A stretch of DNA of 64,000 nucleotides from Sternotherus odoratus. Taxonomy: Eukaryota; Chordata; Testudines; Kinosternidae. The stretch covers positions 268,501 to 332,500 of the forward strand of contig JAVMKO010000042.1 of NCBI GenBank assembly GCA_032164245.1, given 5' to 3'. The notes under the pieces were generated by a model. That model was not told the origin of the DNA. It made no database searches and saw nothing but the letters and a program-made list of their open reading frames with translations. Each line of letters begins with the position of its first letter. Positions within the stretch are counted from its first letter, which is position 1. Shown one piece after another: positions 42,215 through 52,720 of the stretch. The position numbers and the translations under genes were made by a program.

Positions 42215-42390
42215 ACTTACACAATAGCACAGCAGTGAGTGTGTTGTGGAAGCTGGTCTGAGGAAACAATTGGAAGTGATCACTCAGTGATAAAAAAACT
42301 AGTGTCATGAGAAGCCCAGCCTAAGTTAGTAGTTGTGGCCGAGTGGTTAAGGTGATGGGCTAGAAATCCATTGGGGTTCCCTACACAGAA
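42215..42390. repeat. tRNA-Ser-bearing duplication, copy 2
   Basis: Partner of 35790-35990. Similarity covers the 5' flank and most of the tRNA, then stops in the T-arm. Confidence 0.8.
42329..42388 (+). pseudogene. tRNA-Ser (AGA) lacking its 3' part
   Basis: GTAGTTGTGGCCGAGTGGTT, anticodon loop CTAGAAA (AGA) and part of the variable arm are intact. After ACACAGAATC the T-arm and acceptor are lost. Confidence 0.75.
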
Positions 42391-43350
42391 TCTTCAGACA
42401 TGTAAGAGGAGTCAGGACGGGCTCTACCCCGCCATCTGGTGGTGCGTTGTGGTGGGTTATGGAAAAGAACTTCAGGGGCTGATCTCATTTGCATAGGCAC
42501 ACCCACCTGGCCTAGATGTCCTTTGGCTGCACTGGGATTCCCAGTTTCTGTTTTTGGGGCAGGAAGAATAAAGTGTTATTATCCTGATTATGTGAGACAA
42601 GGACAATGGAACAGTACTTGGCCTTTTTAAAAAAAATGATGGAGGGACTCACCACCAACTAAGTAGTGCTCATTAGGCAAGGGGAATGGGTTCCGAAACC
42701 TAGTGATTTAAGAGACGGTTGTGAAGAAACATTTGTATTATTTTTTTATTTATACCTTTATTATTGTGTAATAACAAATCTAGTTTTAATTCTGCTAAAA
42801 ATTTGGTTATAGATTGTATTCACTTTAAACCATTGGTGTGCTAGCAGTGATGTTTTTCTCCTATGACCTGAAATCACTGAATAGTTAAATAGTAGGGTCA
42901 CCTAAAGCTATATTGGTGAGTGGCTAGTGAAAAGGTGTGGTTCACTTGATGGCTACTGGAGAGGAGCATCTGGTAGAGTGGCGGGGCTTTGTGGTGAAAG
43001 CTACAGAAGAACCCCATGCAGAGGTGGGGCAGTCAGTTATCTGAGCGCACAAGTTGCACTTTATCCATCCCATTTCCACACAGGATGAGGAGGGTGTAAA
43101 ATTCTGCAGATGAACATTTGAACTCTGGGGATGCAGTGACCTTGACAGAGACCTTGGGGTTGTGGGACTTTAGGTGATTTTTGGGTTGCTAGACTCAAGG
43201 GAGAGACACGGCCCAATTTGTTTGGGGTGGGTTTTTTCCTCGTTGTCTGTGTTATGAATCCTGTTTCCCCAACATAAAGCCACATTGTTTCTCTGTTATT
43301 TGGCTTTTGCTACACTCAGAGTCTGTGCTTTCTAGAGGGGAAGTATTGCC
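42391..43350. other. No gene recognised
   Basis: AT-rich intergenic sequence without a convincing exon. Confidence 0.4.
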
Positions 43351-43359
43351 TCTTAGGGG

Positions 43360-43620
43360 TTGTCTTCACTACCGTGGTTGTCTTCACTACATCAATCTTT
43401 TGGTAATCGATTTATTGCGTCTCATCAAGACACAATAAATCGATCCCCAGGGGCACCCCCCATCGACTCTGGAACTCCAGCTTGCCAAGAGGCGCAAGCT
43501 GGAGTCAACGAGGGAGCGCACTGCCAACTACCACTGCCGTGAGGAGGGCAGGTAAGTCAGTTGAAGATACGCCAACTTCTTGAAGTTGTGTAGCTTCAGT
43601 CGATCTCCTCCCTTAGAGGT
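43360..43620. repeat. Possible nonautonomous DNA transposon
   Basis: Contains an inverted pair (AATCGATTTATTGCGTCT and AGACACAATAAATCGAT) and a second one around AGCTTGCC/GGCGCAAGCT. It resembles a common turtle MITE. Confidence 0.4.
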
Positions 43621-43769
43621 TCCTGGAAGTGGATATGGTCTATATTTGTCCCAGGTGGGGAATTGAGCTGGTTTTGCATTGTGTTACTTGAACAGACACC
43701 TAGATACTGAACCCAGCCCTTGTTGCTGCCAACTCTGACAGACAGAAGGGTAGAGACATATTGTACAAA

Positions 43770-43905
43770 AGGAACAAAGAGTCCTGTGGCACCTTCTAAA
43801 CTAACAGTGGTGTATTGGAGCATAAGCTTTGGTGGGTGAATACCCATGAAAGCTTATGCTCCAGTAAGATCTATAAGGTGCCACAGGACTCTTTGTTGCT
43901 TCTGC
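43770..43905. repeat. Penelope 3' tails in inverted pair
   Basis: ACAAAGAGTCCTGTGGCACC at the left and GGTGCCACAGGACTCTTTGT at the right form a palindrome. Each arm is the 3' tail seen at the end of the 25.4-27.5 kb Penelope element. Confidence 0.75.
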
Positions 43906-44063
43906 AGATCCAGATTGACAAGGCTCTCCCCCTCTGATACTAGACATGTTTTATTTGGAGCAAGGGTAGTCTGAGGAGGTTTCTGTTTGCAGGAGGGAAC
44001 AAGGTTTGGTCTCTCATTGTACCAAATGGGGAGACAGTTGTTTGTAGAAGAGAAAAATGTACC

Positions 44064-44145
44064 CACTGAGTATGGGATTTGAACCCATGTATGCAGAGCA
44101 CAAGGAATTAGTAGTCTAGCACCTTAACCACTTGGCCACCTCATC
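44064..44145 (-). pseudogene. tRNA-Ser (GCT-type) pseudogene
   Basis: GATGAGGTGGCCAAGTGGTT and TGTGCTCTGCA match tRNA-Ser-GCT. The loop reads ACT, and the anticodon stem and acceptor do not pair. Confidence 0.65.
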
Positions 44146-44518
44146 TGAGCTGACTGATAAAGGACATTGTGTTCTCTTAACCATGTCTGCAGCCCCTCTG
44201 TAGCCACAGTCGAGAACCAGGATTGGGAGTTGCACTGTGGCTTCCTGGTGAGAAGGGTACAAACCAGAGTAAGTGGGGGCTGTGGCTGAGGCTGGGCCGG
44301 CAGCCTGGTCCCCAGGTTGGGCCCTGGGTTGGGGAAGAGCTGGGGGAAAATTGGGATGAGTTGTGCCCTTCCCTGCCCTCCATGGGAGGCCTTTGCTCCA
44401 CTAGCTGACCCATCAAAGGGTTTCCATCATTTTCTCCAGGTTCACCCAGGGGTGTGTGCCAGGGTGAGCACCAGCTGAGTGGATGGAATTTGAAGGAGGG
44501 GCAGGGGACTGTGAGAGA

Positions 44519-44591
44519 GTTTTGGGAGTGTCGTGGTTATCACATTTGCCTAATATGCAAAAAGCCCCAGGATCAAAACCAGACAGATACA
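44519..44591 (+). pseudogene. tRNA-Val-like pseudogene
   Basis: GTGTCGTGGTTATCACATTT, stem TTTGC/GCAAA and AAAGCCCCAGG follow tRNA-Val order. The loop CTAATAT reads AAT and the acceptor is degraded. Confidence 0.55.
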
Positions 44592-44636
44592 GATTTGAGT
44601 TCAGGATCTTGGCACAGGGAAAAAAGGAGAGCCGCT

Positions 44637-44750
44637 AGGGTGACCAGACGTCCCGATTTTATCGGGACAGTCCCGATTTTTTGCCTTCTGTCCCGTGTCC
44701 CGACTACACTTTGCTCGGGACGCCATTTGTCCTGATTTCAGGAATTTATA
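44637..44750 (+). repeat. MITE fragment (GGGTGACCAGA terminus)
   Basis: CTAGGGTGACCAGACGTCCC followed by ATTTTATCGGGACAGTCCCG; related to the fuller copy at 60655-60776. The right end is replaced by a CR1 LINE. Confidence 0.65.
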
Positions 44751-46602
44751 GATGAGCCCTGCGTGCGCAGACTTTGACTCCCCCAGGGAACTCATGGGCA
44801 GGATACCCTGGGAGATGAACATGAAGGGGGGAAAGGAGAGCTGGCTGTATTTTAAAGAATCCTTATTGAGGTTGCAGGAACAAACCATCCCAATGTGTAG
44901 AAAGAATAGTAAATATGTCAGGTGACCAGCTTGGTTGAACAGTGAAATCCTTGCTGATCTTAAATGCAAAAAAGAAGCTTACAAGAAGTGGAAATTTGGG
45001 CAAATGCCCAGGGAAGAATATAAGAATATTGCTCGGGCATGCAGGAGTGAAATCAGGAAGGCTAAATCACACTTGGAGTTGCAGCTAGCAAGGGATGGTA
45101 AGGGTAACAAGAAGGGTTTCTTTAGGTGTTAGCAACAAGAAAAAAGTCAAGGAAAGTGTGGGCCGCTTACTGAATGAGGAAGGCAATCTAGTGACAGAGG
45201 ATGTGGAAAAAGCAAATGTATTCAATGCTTTTTTTGCCTCTGTCTTGTAATGTAGTGCCCATTTAAAAAAGGGAGAAGGAGGAGCCAGGGAACTAAAGGC
45301 CAGTCAGCCTCACCTCAGTGTCTGGAAAAATAATGGAGCAGGGCCTCAAGGAATCAATCCTGAAGCACTTAGAGGAGAGGAACGTGATCAGGAACAATCA
45401 GCATGAATTCACCAAGGGCAAATCATGCCTGACTAACCTAATTGCTTTCTATGATGAGATGACTGGCTCTGTGGATGAGGGGAAAGCAGTGTATGTGTTG
45501 TTCCTTGACTTTAGCCAAGCTTTTGATATGGTCTCCCTCAATATTCTTGCCAGCAAGTTAAAGAAGTATGGGCTGGATGAATGGACCATAAGGTGGCTAG
45601 AAAGCTGGTGGGATCGTCATGCTCAATGGGTCGTGATCAATGGCTCCATGTCTAGTTGGCAGCCGGTATCGAGCAGAGTGCCCCAAGGGTCGGTCCTGGG
45701 GCTGGTTTTATTCAATATCTTTGTCAATGACCTGGAGGATGGTGTGGACTGCACCCTCAGCAAGTTTGCAGATGACACTAAACTGGGAGGAGTGGTAGAT
45801 ACGCTGGAGGGTAGGGATAGGATACAGAGGGACCTAGACAAATTAGAGGACTGGGCCAAAAGAAATTGGATGAGGTTCAACAAGGAGAAGTGCAGAGTCC
45901 TGTACTTAGGATGGAAGAATCCCATGCACTGCTACAGAGTAGGGACCGAATGGCTAGGCAGCAGTTCTGCAGAAAAGGACCTAGGGATTACGGTGGATGA
46001 GAAGCTGGATATGAGTCAACAGTGTGCCCTTGTTGCCAAGAAGGCTAATGGCATTTTGGGCTATATATATAGGGGCATTGCCAGCAGATCGAGGGATGTG
46101 ATTCTTCCCCTCTATTTGACATTGGTGAGACCTCATCTGGAGTACTGTGTCCAGTTTTGGAGCCCACACTAAAAGTGGAAAAATTGGAAAGAGTCCAGAG
46201 AAGGGCAACAAAAATGACTAGGGTCTGGTGCGCATGACTTATGAGGAGAGGCTGACAGAACTGGGATTGTTTAGTCTACAGAAGAGAAGACTGAGGGGGG
46301 ATTTGATAGCTGCTTTCAACTACCTGAAAGGGGGTTCTAAAGAGGATGGATCTAGACTTTTCTCAGTGGTGGTAGATGACTGAACAAGGAGTAATGGTCT
46401 CAACTTGCAGTTGGGAAGGTTTAAATTGGATATTATTAGGAAAAACTTTTTCCCTAGGAGGGTGGAATGGGTTACCTAGGGAGGTGGTAGAATCACCTTC
46501 CTTAGATGTTTTTAAGGTCAGGCTTGATAAAGCCCTTGCTGGGGGTTGGACTAGATGACCTCCAGAGGTCCCTTCCAACCCTAAAATGCTATGATTCTAT
46601 GA
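44750..46602 (+). mobile_element. CR1 LINE, 5' truncated
   Basis: CR1 ORF2 sequence in several shifted frames, ending in the CR1 terminus CTATGATTCTATGA at 46602. The 3' UTR text GATGACCTCCAGAGGTCCCT precedes the end. Confidence 0.9.
45318..46172 (+). pseudogene. CR1 ORF2 reverse transcriptase fragment
   Basis: 285 codons (about) of the CR1 RT. Visible motifs: VLFLDFSQAFDMVS (motif A), SRVPQGSVLGLVLFNIFVND (motif B) and KFADDTKLGG (motif C, with Phe-Ala-Asp-Asp). The N-terminal endonuclease is missing. A separate upstream fragment (about 44935-45120, in another frame) and a downstream shift after FWSPH show it is dead. Confidence 0.9.
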
Positions 46603-47035
46603 ATAATTGGCAGGGTTTTATTATTTCAATTGACTCTGTGCTGTGCATTGCTTTTGAAAAAAGATAGCGTGAGCAAGTGTCAAAATTTCAGGTATTAAGA
46701 AATGGAAATTAGGTGTCAGTTCATTTCTCATGCACATCTCATATTTTTTAGTTCTGAATCAGTATTAATACCACGTTTGTTTAATTGCATTAGGGGCTAT
46801 TTGTATAATTGGTTGCAAGTTTTCATTGGATGTTGTGAAGCAGCCATCTTAACCTTTTATTTTGAGATCAGTAAATACAATGCAGCATGACACTCCTGAA
46901 AGGCTGCCAAGCTCTGGGTGGTGACATGCACCCAGGAGAGCAAACACCTGATGAGCGCTTTCACCCTGGAAAGCGCTTTTGGTTCTTTGACATTGCTTTA
47001 CCCACCTCATCACAAAATGCTCTAGGTACCCAGGT
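46603..47035. other. No gene recognised
   Basis: AT-rich spacer between the CR1 element and the CpG island. Confidence 0.4.
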
Positions 47036-47039
47036 AATG

Positions 47040-47345
47040 ACAGGAGTCACCGCCCCGCCCCCAGCCCCGCCCCCGGGCTCGCGCCGCTACCTGGAGGCGG
47101 CAACTCCGCAGCGGGGGGGGGGGTCATGAAGGTCTCCCCGGCACAGACCCCCCCCCCGGCCAGGGAGCAGCAGCGGGGGGAGTGCGGCTCCTCCTCCCGC
47201 TTTCAACGTCCGGTCCGGTCCCGGGAGGGTCAGGGACTACATCTCCCAGCCTGCCCCGGGGGCGCTTCCGCCTTCTCCAGCCTGGGAGAGTTTGCGCTGG
47301 AGAAGTTGCACGTGCTCAGTGCGATCCCCGGTGTGGCGGGTGAGC
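47040..47345 (+). promoter_or_regulatory. CpG-island promoter with ZNF143-type site (copy 1)
   Basis: GC-rich block with ACTACATCTCCCAGCCTGC at 47236-47254, a good ZNF143/STAF match of the kind found close to start sites. A possible non-coding first exon ends at a GGTGAGCG donor near 47338. Closely repeated at 62641-62960. It probably drives the coiled-coil gene that begins at 47642. Confidence 0.65.
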
Positions 47346-47641
47346 GAGACACCCGCGAGGGGCCGACTGGGCGGGAAAGTGACTCTCGGCCCGGGAAGCG
47401 GGGAGCCGCCGTGGATCCGGCCCCGGCCCCGTGGGATTGGGGGGCGCAGAGACTGGGGCCGGCGGTGGGTCCCCGCCCCCCGTAGAGCGCGCGGCCGGGC
47501 CCTGCCCCCATTTGCAGCCCCACGTCACCCCCCTCGGCCGTTACCGTCCCGCGCGCTGAGTCCCCCCCCCCCGCTCCCATCTCTCTCCAGCCCCTTCGCC
47601 TCCGCTCTCCCCTCAGCTCCAGACCTCACCGGGCAGAGACG

Positions 47642-47686
47642 ATGGGGGACGAACAGCGGGGGACGCAGAGCCATGAAGACGTCGAG
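47642..47686 (+). CDS. Coiled-coil protein gene, first coding exon
   Basis: An ATG in GACGATGGGGGACG starts 15 codons reading MGDEQRGTQSHEDVE and ends at a GAG|GTGAGT donor in phase 0. The upstream acceptor is probably CCGGGCAG at about 47638. It lies about 400 bp after the ZNF143-type site. This short acidic N-terminus joins in frame to a 21-nt micro-exon at 49781. Identity of the protein is unknown to me. Confidence 0.6.
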
Positions 47687-47729
47687 GTGAGTCGACCTGA
47701 ATACGGAGCATTTTAACCCCTTTCCTGTC

Positions 47730-49735
47730 CGACGGTCCTGGGGGCAGGGGGGTCTCTGGAGGGGGTAGTCAGGGGATGGGGGGGTTGGGTAGGGGAGGGG
47801 GTCCTGGGGCGGGGGGGTCTCTGGAGGGGGGAGTCAGGGGACGGGGGGGTTGGGGAGGGGAGGGGGTCCTGGGGCAGGGGGGTCTCTGGAGGGGGTAGTC
47901 AGGGGACGGGGGGGGTTGGATAGGGGAGGGGTCCTGGGGCGGGGGGGTCTCTGGAGGGGGTAGTCAGGGGATGGGGGGGTTGGGTTGGGGAGGGGGTCCT
48001 GGGGCGGGGGGTCTCTGGAGGGGGTAGTCAGGGGATGGGGGGTTGGGTAGGGGAGGGGGTCCTGGGGCGGGGGGGTCTCTGGAGGGGGTAGTCAGGGGAC
48101 GGGGGGGTTGGGGAGGGGAGGGGTCCTGGGGTGGGGGGGGTCTCTGGAGGGGGTAGTCAGGGGACGGGGGGGTTGGGTAGGGGTGCTGGGGCGGGGGGGT
48201 CTCTGGAGGGGGTAGTCAGGGGATGGGGGGGTTGGGCAGGGGAGGGGGTCCTGGGGCGGGGGGTCTCTGGAGGGGGTAGTCAGGGGACGGGGGGTTGGGT
48301 AGGGGAGGGGGTCCTGGGGCGGGGGGTCTCTGGAGGGGGTAGTCAGGGGACGGGGGGTTGGGTAGGGGAGGGGGTCCTGGGGCGGGGGGGTCTCTGGAGG
48401 GGGTAGTCAGGGGATGGGGGGGTTGGGGAGGGGAGGGGTCCTGGGGCGGGGGGGGGTCTCTGGAGGGGGTAGTCAGGGGACGGGGGGGTTGGGTAGGGGT
48501 GCTGGGGCGGGGGGGTCTCTGGAGGGGGGAGTCAGGGGATGGGGGGGGTTGGGGAGGGGAGGAGTCCTGGGGGCGGAGGGGGGTCTCTGGAGGGGGTAGT
48601 CAGGGGACGGGGGGTTGGGTAGGGGAGGGGGTCCTGGGGCGGGGGGGTCTCTGGAGGGGGTAGTCAGGGGACGGGGGGGTTGGGTAGGGGAGGGGGTCCT
48701 GGGGCGGGGGGGGTCTCTGGAGGGGGGAGTCAGGGGACGCGGGGGTTGGGGAGGGGTCCTGGGGCGGGGGGGTCTCTGGAGGGGGTAGTCAGGGGACGGG
48801 GGGGTTGGGTAGGGGAGGGGTCCTGGGGCGGGGGGGTTTCTGGAGGGGGGAGCCAGGGGATGGGGGGGTTGAGTAGGGAGGGGTCCTGGGGCGGGGGGGT
48901 CTCTGGAGGGGGGAGTCAGGGGATGGGGGGGTTGGGTAGGGAGGGGTCCTGGGGCGGGGGGGTCTCTGGAGGGGGGAGTCAGGGGATGGGGGGGTTGGGT
49001 AGGGGATGGGTCCTGGGGCGGGGGGGTCTCTGGAGGGGGTAGTCAGGGGACGGGGGGGTTGGGGAGGGGGTCCTGGGGCGGGGGGGTCTCTGGAGTGGGG
49101 AGTCAGGGGACGGGGGGGTTGGGTAGGGGAGGGATCCTGGGGCGGGGGGGGTCTCTGGAGGGGGTAGTCAGGGGATGGGGGTGTTGGGTAGGGGAGGGGG
49201 TCCTGGGGGCGGAGGGGTCTCTGGAGGGGGGAGTCAGGGGACGGGGGGGGTTGGGGAGGGGAGGGTTCCTGGGGCGGGGGGGTGTCTGTAGGGAGTAGTC
49301 AGGGGACGGGGGGGTTGGGGAGGGGAGGGGGTCCTGGGGGGGGTCTCTGGAGGGGGTAGTCAGGGGACGGGGGGGTTGGGTAGGGGAGGGGGTCCTGGGG
49401 TGGGGGGGTCTCTGGAGGGGGTAGTCAGGGGATGGGGGGGTTGGGTAGGGGAGGGGTCCTGGGGTGGGGGGTCTCTGGAGGGGGGAGTCAGGGGATGGGG
49501 GGGTTGGGTAGGGAGGGGTCCTGGGGTGGGGGGGTCTCTGGAGGGGGTAGTCAGGGGACGGGGGAGGGGGGTTGGGTAGGGGAGGGGTCCTGGGGTGGGG
49601 GGGTCTCTGTAGGGGGTAGTCAGGATGGGGGGGTTGGGGAGGGGAGGGGTCCTGGGGCGGAGGGGGTCTCTGGAGGGGGTAGTCAGGGGATGGGGGGGGT
49701 TGGGTAGGGGAGGGGTCCTGGGGGCTGAGATTTAT
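47730..49735. repeat. G-rich minisatellite, about 62 bp, in the coiled-coil gene
   Basis: About 32 copies of a unit with GGTCTCTGGAGGGGGTAGTC and AGGGGACGGGGGGGTTGGG. Frequent G4-G7 runs on the sense strand could form G-quadruplexes in intron 1. Gly-rich frames are artefacts. Confidence 0.95.
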
Positions 49736-49780
49736 AGAATCTCTTATCTAAAGACTGATAAATGTGTTTTATTTTTTCAG

Positions 49781-49801
49781 GAGACTCTGCCAGCGATGCA
49801 G
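49781..49801 (+). CDS. Coiled-coil gene, 21-nt micro-exon
   Basis: After a strong pyrimidine tract and TTTTTTCAG acceptor, GAGACTCTGCCAGCGATGCAG ends at GTATAG. It encodes ETLPAMQ in phase 0/0, so it can be skipped without changing the frame. Confidence 0.5.
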
Positions 49802-51300
49802 GTATAGTAAGGATTACATTGAAATATAAATAGCTCTTCAAAATACCTGTCAGCAGTTAAAATTAAATTCATTGTAGTAGTATTAATTTTTTACAGGTTT
49901 AATAGTGTATTTTTCATACTTTCACCAGTATACATTAAAGAACGTTTAATTTATAAACAAAAATGAAATTTAAATGACTTCTCTTTTCACACTTTTAAAT
50001 ACATTTTTCTTCAAGTAGTTCTAAGTCAAAAACAATAAAAAGCTACCCTAGGAGTTAGTCTGTAGTTAGGGTTAAGTGGTGTTTCTGTATGTGTCGTTTT
50101 TTTTGTTTTGTTTTTTTTTAATTAAAACAGTTTAATATATTTGAGAATAAGCAGACAGGTGGAACTTGCCTTGCAAAATACTGTAGGTAGCTATTTCACC
50201 ATCTGCTTCAATGGTATTTCCATTTTCCACTCTCCAAATATCAGTACATTTATGTGTTTAGGACTTCAATTTATGTTAAAGGTGATCTGAAAAATTTACT
50301 TCCCCAAGTAGCATGGGATGGGTCATTCTGTTAGTAACTGACTGTAAATATGCCTTTTAGAAAAATGAAGTATAGAAAGTCATTGACATTTTGCTGTGAT
50401 GTTCCACAATCTGTTATGCTGTGATGTTGCAGCTACCATTTCCCCCTGTTGCACTTAGGAGCCCAGAAGAGTTCACTAAAGTGAAGTTTTATAGGTAGTA
50501 TGGTTTTCATCTCAAGGTTAAATAATATTTTAAAGACTTTAACTGCTCCATATAATTGCCATACCATTTTCCTGGCTACTTTTAGCCCAACTCTGTACTC
50601 CAGTAGCTGTTATATCAAAGAAGGGTGCATTTTGAGATATCTGGTTTCCCTCTGTTGCTAACTTGAGTACAGCTGATTTTGTTTTAAAAGCTAAATTCAG
50701 CTGCATTCCACTTAATTTTAAAGTCTTGCAGGGAACCTTTTAATATGAGTTGGGTGTGCGTGGGGGCCAGGAAAGACCGTGCATACACTTCCCCCCGAAG
50801 TTAGAAGAAAACCACAGTGCCAAGTGGTGGCTTTACAGTATAAATAGTAAGACTGTGCTATTAATAAGCCAAATAGAACACATTCAAAAGAAAAAGGCCT
50901 GACCTTCACACTGATCATAACAAAGCACTCTGAGTTAAGGCTGCCAAATAGTCCTTAATTCAATCTCATTTAGTCTAAACCTTCTCTAAAACTCCAGCAC
51001 TGTAGTATCGAAGTGACTTAGTATTGTGCGAATGTGCAGTCTCTCAAACAGTGGATCTTAATGCATCCTGTCATATGCTTTACTAAAAAATTACTTCCTA
51101 CTTTCCTAAGCAATCTGTGATGTTCCCCAAAGTAGGAGTGGTTACATCATTCATGTGGGATAGAGAAATAGGATCCCGATTTTATAGATGAGGAAACTGA
51201 GAAACCAGAAGGCAGACATGATTTGCAAGGGCCACACACAGGCTGACTCCCCAGTGCCCCTCGCCTGGCCCGGTCTGGCCTCCTCATCCTCCCCTTGGCC
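49802..51300 (+). other. Intron 2 of the coiled-coil gene
   Basis: AT-rich unique sequence, unlike the GC-rich flanks. No exon or intact element seen. Confidence 0.5.
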
Positions 51301-51324
51301 CCATGCCCACCCCCCTCTGTCCCC

Positions 51325-51560
51325 CTGGGGGCTGGTGGGTTAGAGCAAGGGGGGGCTAGGAGCCCGGACTCCTGGGTTCTCTCCCTGGCTCTGGGAGGGG
51401 AGTGGGGGCTGGTGGGTTAGAGCAGGGGGGACTGGGAGCCAGGACTCCTGGGTTCTCTCCCTGGCTCTGGAAGGCGAGTGGGGGCTGGTGGGTTAGAGCA
51501 GGGGGGACTGGGAGCCAGGACTCCTGGTTTCTCTCCCTGGCTCTGGAAGGTGAGTGGGGG
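51325..51560 (+). repeat. Dispersed 76-bp repeat, three tandem copies
   Basis: Units of GACTCCTGGGTTCTCTCCCT with GGCTCTGGAAGG and GGGGGCTGGTGGGTTAGAGC. The same unit recurs at 52443-52720 (inverted), 56595-56850 (inverted) and 59265-59440 (both orientations). Confidence 0.9.
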
Positions 51561-51593
51561 GCTGGAGGTCACCCAGGTCCTTTCTCTTCCCAG

Positions 51594-51742
51594 GAGGCCG
51601 TGCAGCGGGAGGCTGGTCCCACAAGGCCCCAGTGGACGAGAGGCAGAACATCCATACCACTGGCACACCAATCAACTGTATGGCTCAGACACAGAGCAAA
51701 AAACTACCAGCACTAGATTCAGGCGCTTGAAGAAAGGCAAAG
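51594..51742 (+). CDS. Coiled-coil gene exon 3 with in-frame TAG
   Basis: Acceptor CTTCCCAG, donor CAAAG|GTACC. In the frame required by phase 0 from the micro-exon and phase 2 into exon 4, it reads 40 codons (EAVQREAGPTRPQ near the start, LRHRAKNYQH near the end), then TAG at 51714-51716, then IQALEERQR into exon 4. One C-to-T change from CAG would explain the stop. The coding match on both sides suggests a recent nonsense change, an assembly error, or a different exon start just after the TAG (weak acceptor). No other frame joins both neighbours. Confidence 0.6.
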
Positions 51743-51832
51743 GTACCCCCCCCCCAGCACCCCGCCACCCCCGATCCCTCCCCCACCGGGGGGCCACGCC
51801 TGCCGCTCACCCCGGCCCTCCTCTCGCCACAG

Positions 51833-51937
51833 GAATGAGCTGCTCAAGTTGGAAACAGAATATGAGTTAAACCGACTCAAAATGATATCAGGCCACAGGG
51901 AAGAGAAGGAGAAACTCGTGCAGCAGCACGAAAGGAG
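51833..51937 (+). CDS. Coiled-coil gene exon 4
   Basis: 105 nt with CGCCACAG acceptor and AGGAG|GTACC donor, phase 2 at both ends. It encodes NELLKLETEYELNRLKMISG followed by HREEKEKLVQQHERR, strongly charged with heptad-like Leu spacing, hence a likely coiled coil. Continuity with exons 3 and 5 makes coding very likely. Confidence 0.75.
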
Positions 51938-52288
51938 GTACCAGGGGACCCGGGGACCCCTCACCCAGCGCCGAGATGCGCCCACCTCTGGGGCGGGGCG
52001 GCGGGTGACCCGGGGACCCCTCGCCCGGTACTGAGATGCGCCCGGCACTGAGATGCGCCCACCTCTGGGGCGGGGCGGCTGGTGTCCCGGGGACTCCTCG
52101 CCCGGCACTGAGATGAGCCCACCTCTGGGGCGGGGCGGCGGGTGACCTAGGGACCCGGCGCCGAGATGCGCCCACCTCTGGGGCGGGGCGGCGGGTGACC
52201 TAGGGACCCGGCGCCGAGATGCGCCCACCTCTGGGGCGGGGTGGCGGGTTCCCCAGGCCAGGCTACGCCCCCCCCCCCTTCTCCGCAG

Positions 52289-52433
52289 GTTGGCGGCGGA
52301 TTGCGAGAGGAAGGCTGCCCAATCTTTTCAAGAGATGCGATTTTGGAAAACTGTAGGAGAGAGCTGCCAGCTGGAGGCCCAGCGGCGGAAAATAGTGCCC
52401 CTGCTGCCAGGCTCGAATGCCAGCCCCCACCAG
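52289..52433 (+). CDS. Coiled-coil gene exon 5
   Basis: 145 nt with TCCGCAG acceptor and CACCAG|GTGAGT donor, phase 2 in and 0 out. It encodes LAADCERKAAQSFQEMRFWK, then TVGESCQLEAQRRKIVPLLP and a Ser/Pro-rich end, continuing the helix. A previous intron of about 350 bp carries GGGGCGGGGCGGCGGGTGAC-type tandem units. Confidence 0.75.
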
Positions 52434-52442
52434 GTGAGTGCC

Positions 52443-52720
52443 GGGGGAACCCAGGAGTCCTGGCTGCCCACCACCCTGCTCTAACCACTATCCCCCACTC
52501 CCCTCCCAGAGCTGGGGAGAGAACCCAGGAGTCCTGGCTCCTAGCCCCCCCTGCTCTAACCCACCAGCCCCCACTCCTCTCCCAGAGTCGAGGAGAGAAC
52601 CCAGGAGTCCTGGCTGCCCACCACCCTGCTCTAACCACTATCCCCCACTCCCCTCCCAGAGCCGGGGAGAGAACCCAGGAGTCCTGGCTCCTAGCCCCCC
52701 CTGCTCTAACCCACGTGCCC
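52443..52720 (-). repeat. Dispersed 76-bp repeat, inverted copies
   Basis: GGGAGAGAACCCAGGAGTCC units in the opposite orientation to those at 51325-51560, so exons 4 and 5 lie between inverted repeats. Confidence 0.85.

Noticed and set aside
51478..51870. Alternative frame through exon 3 (HPYHWHTNQLYGSDTEQK) as the true coding frame
   Set aside because: It is open in exon 3 but cannot join exon 4's clearly coding frame across the visible splice sites, nor the phase-0 micro-exon.
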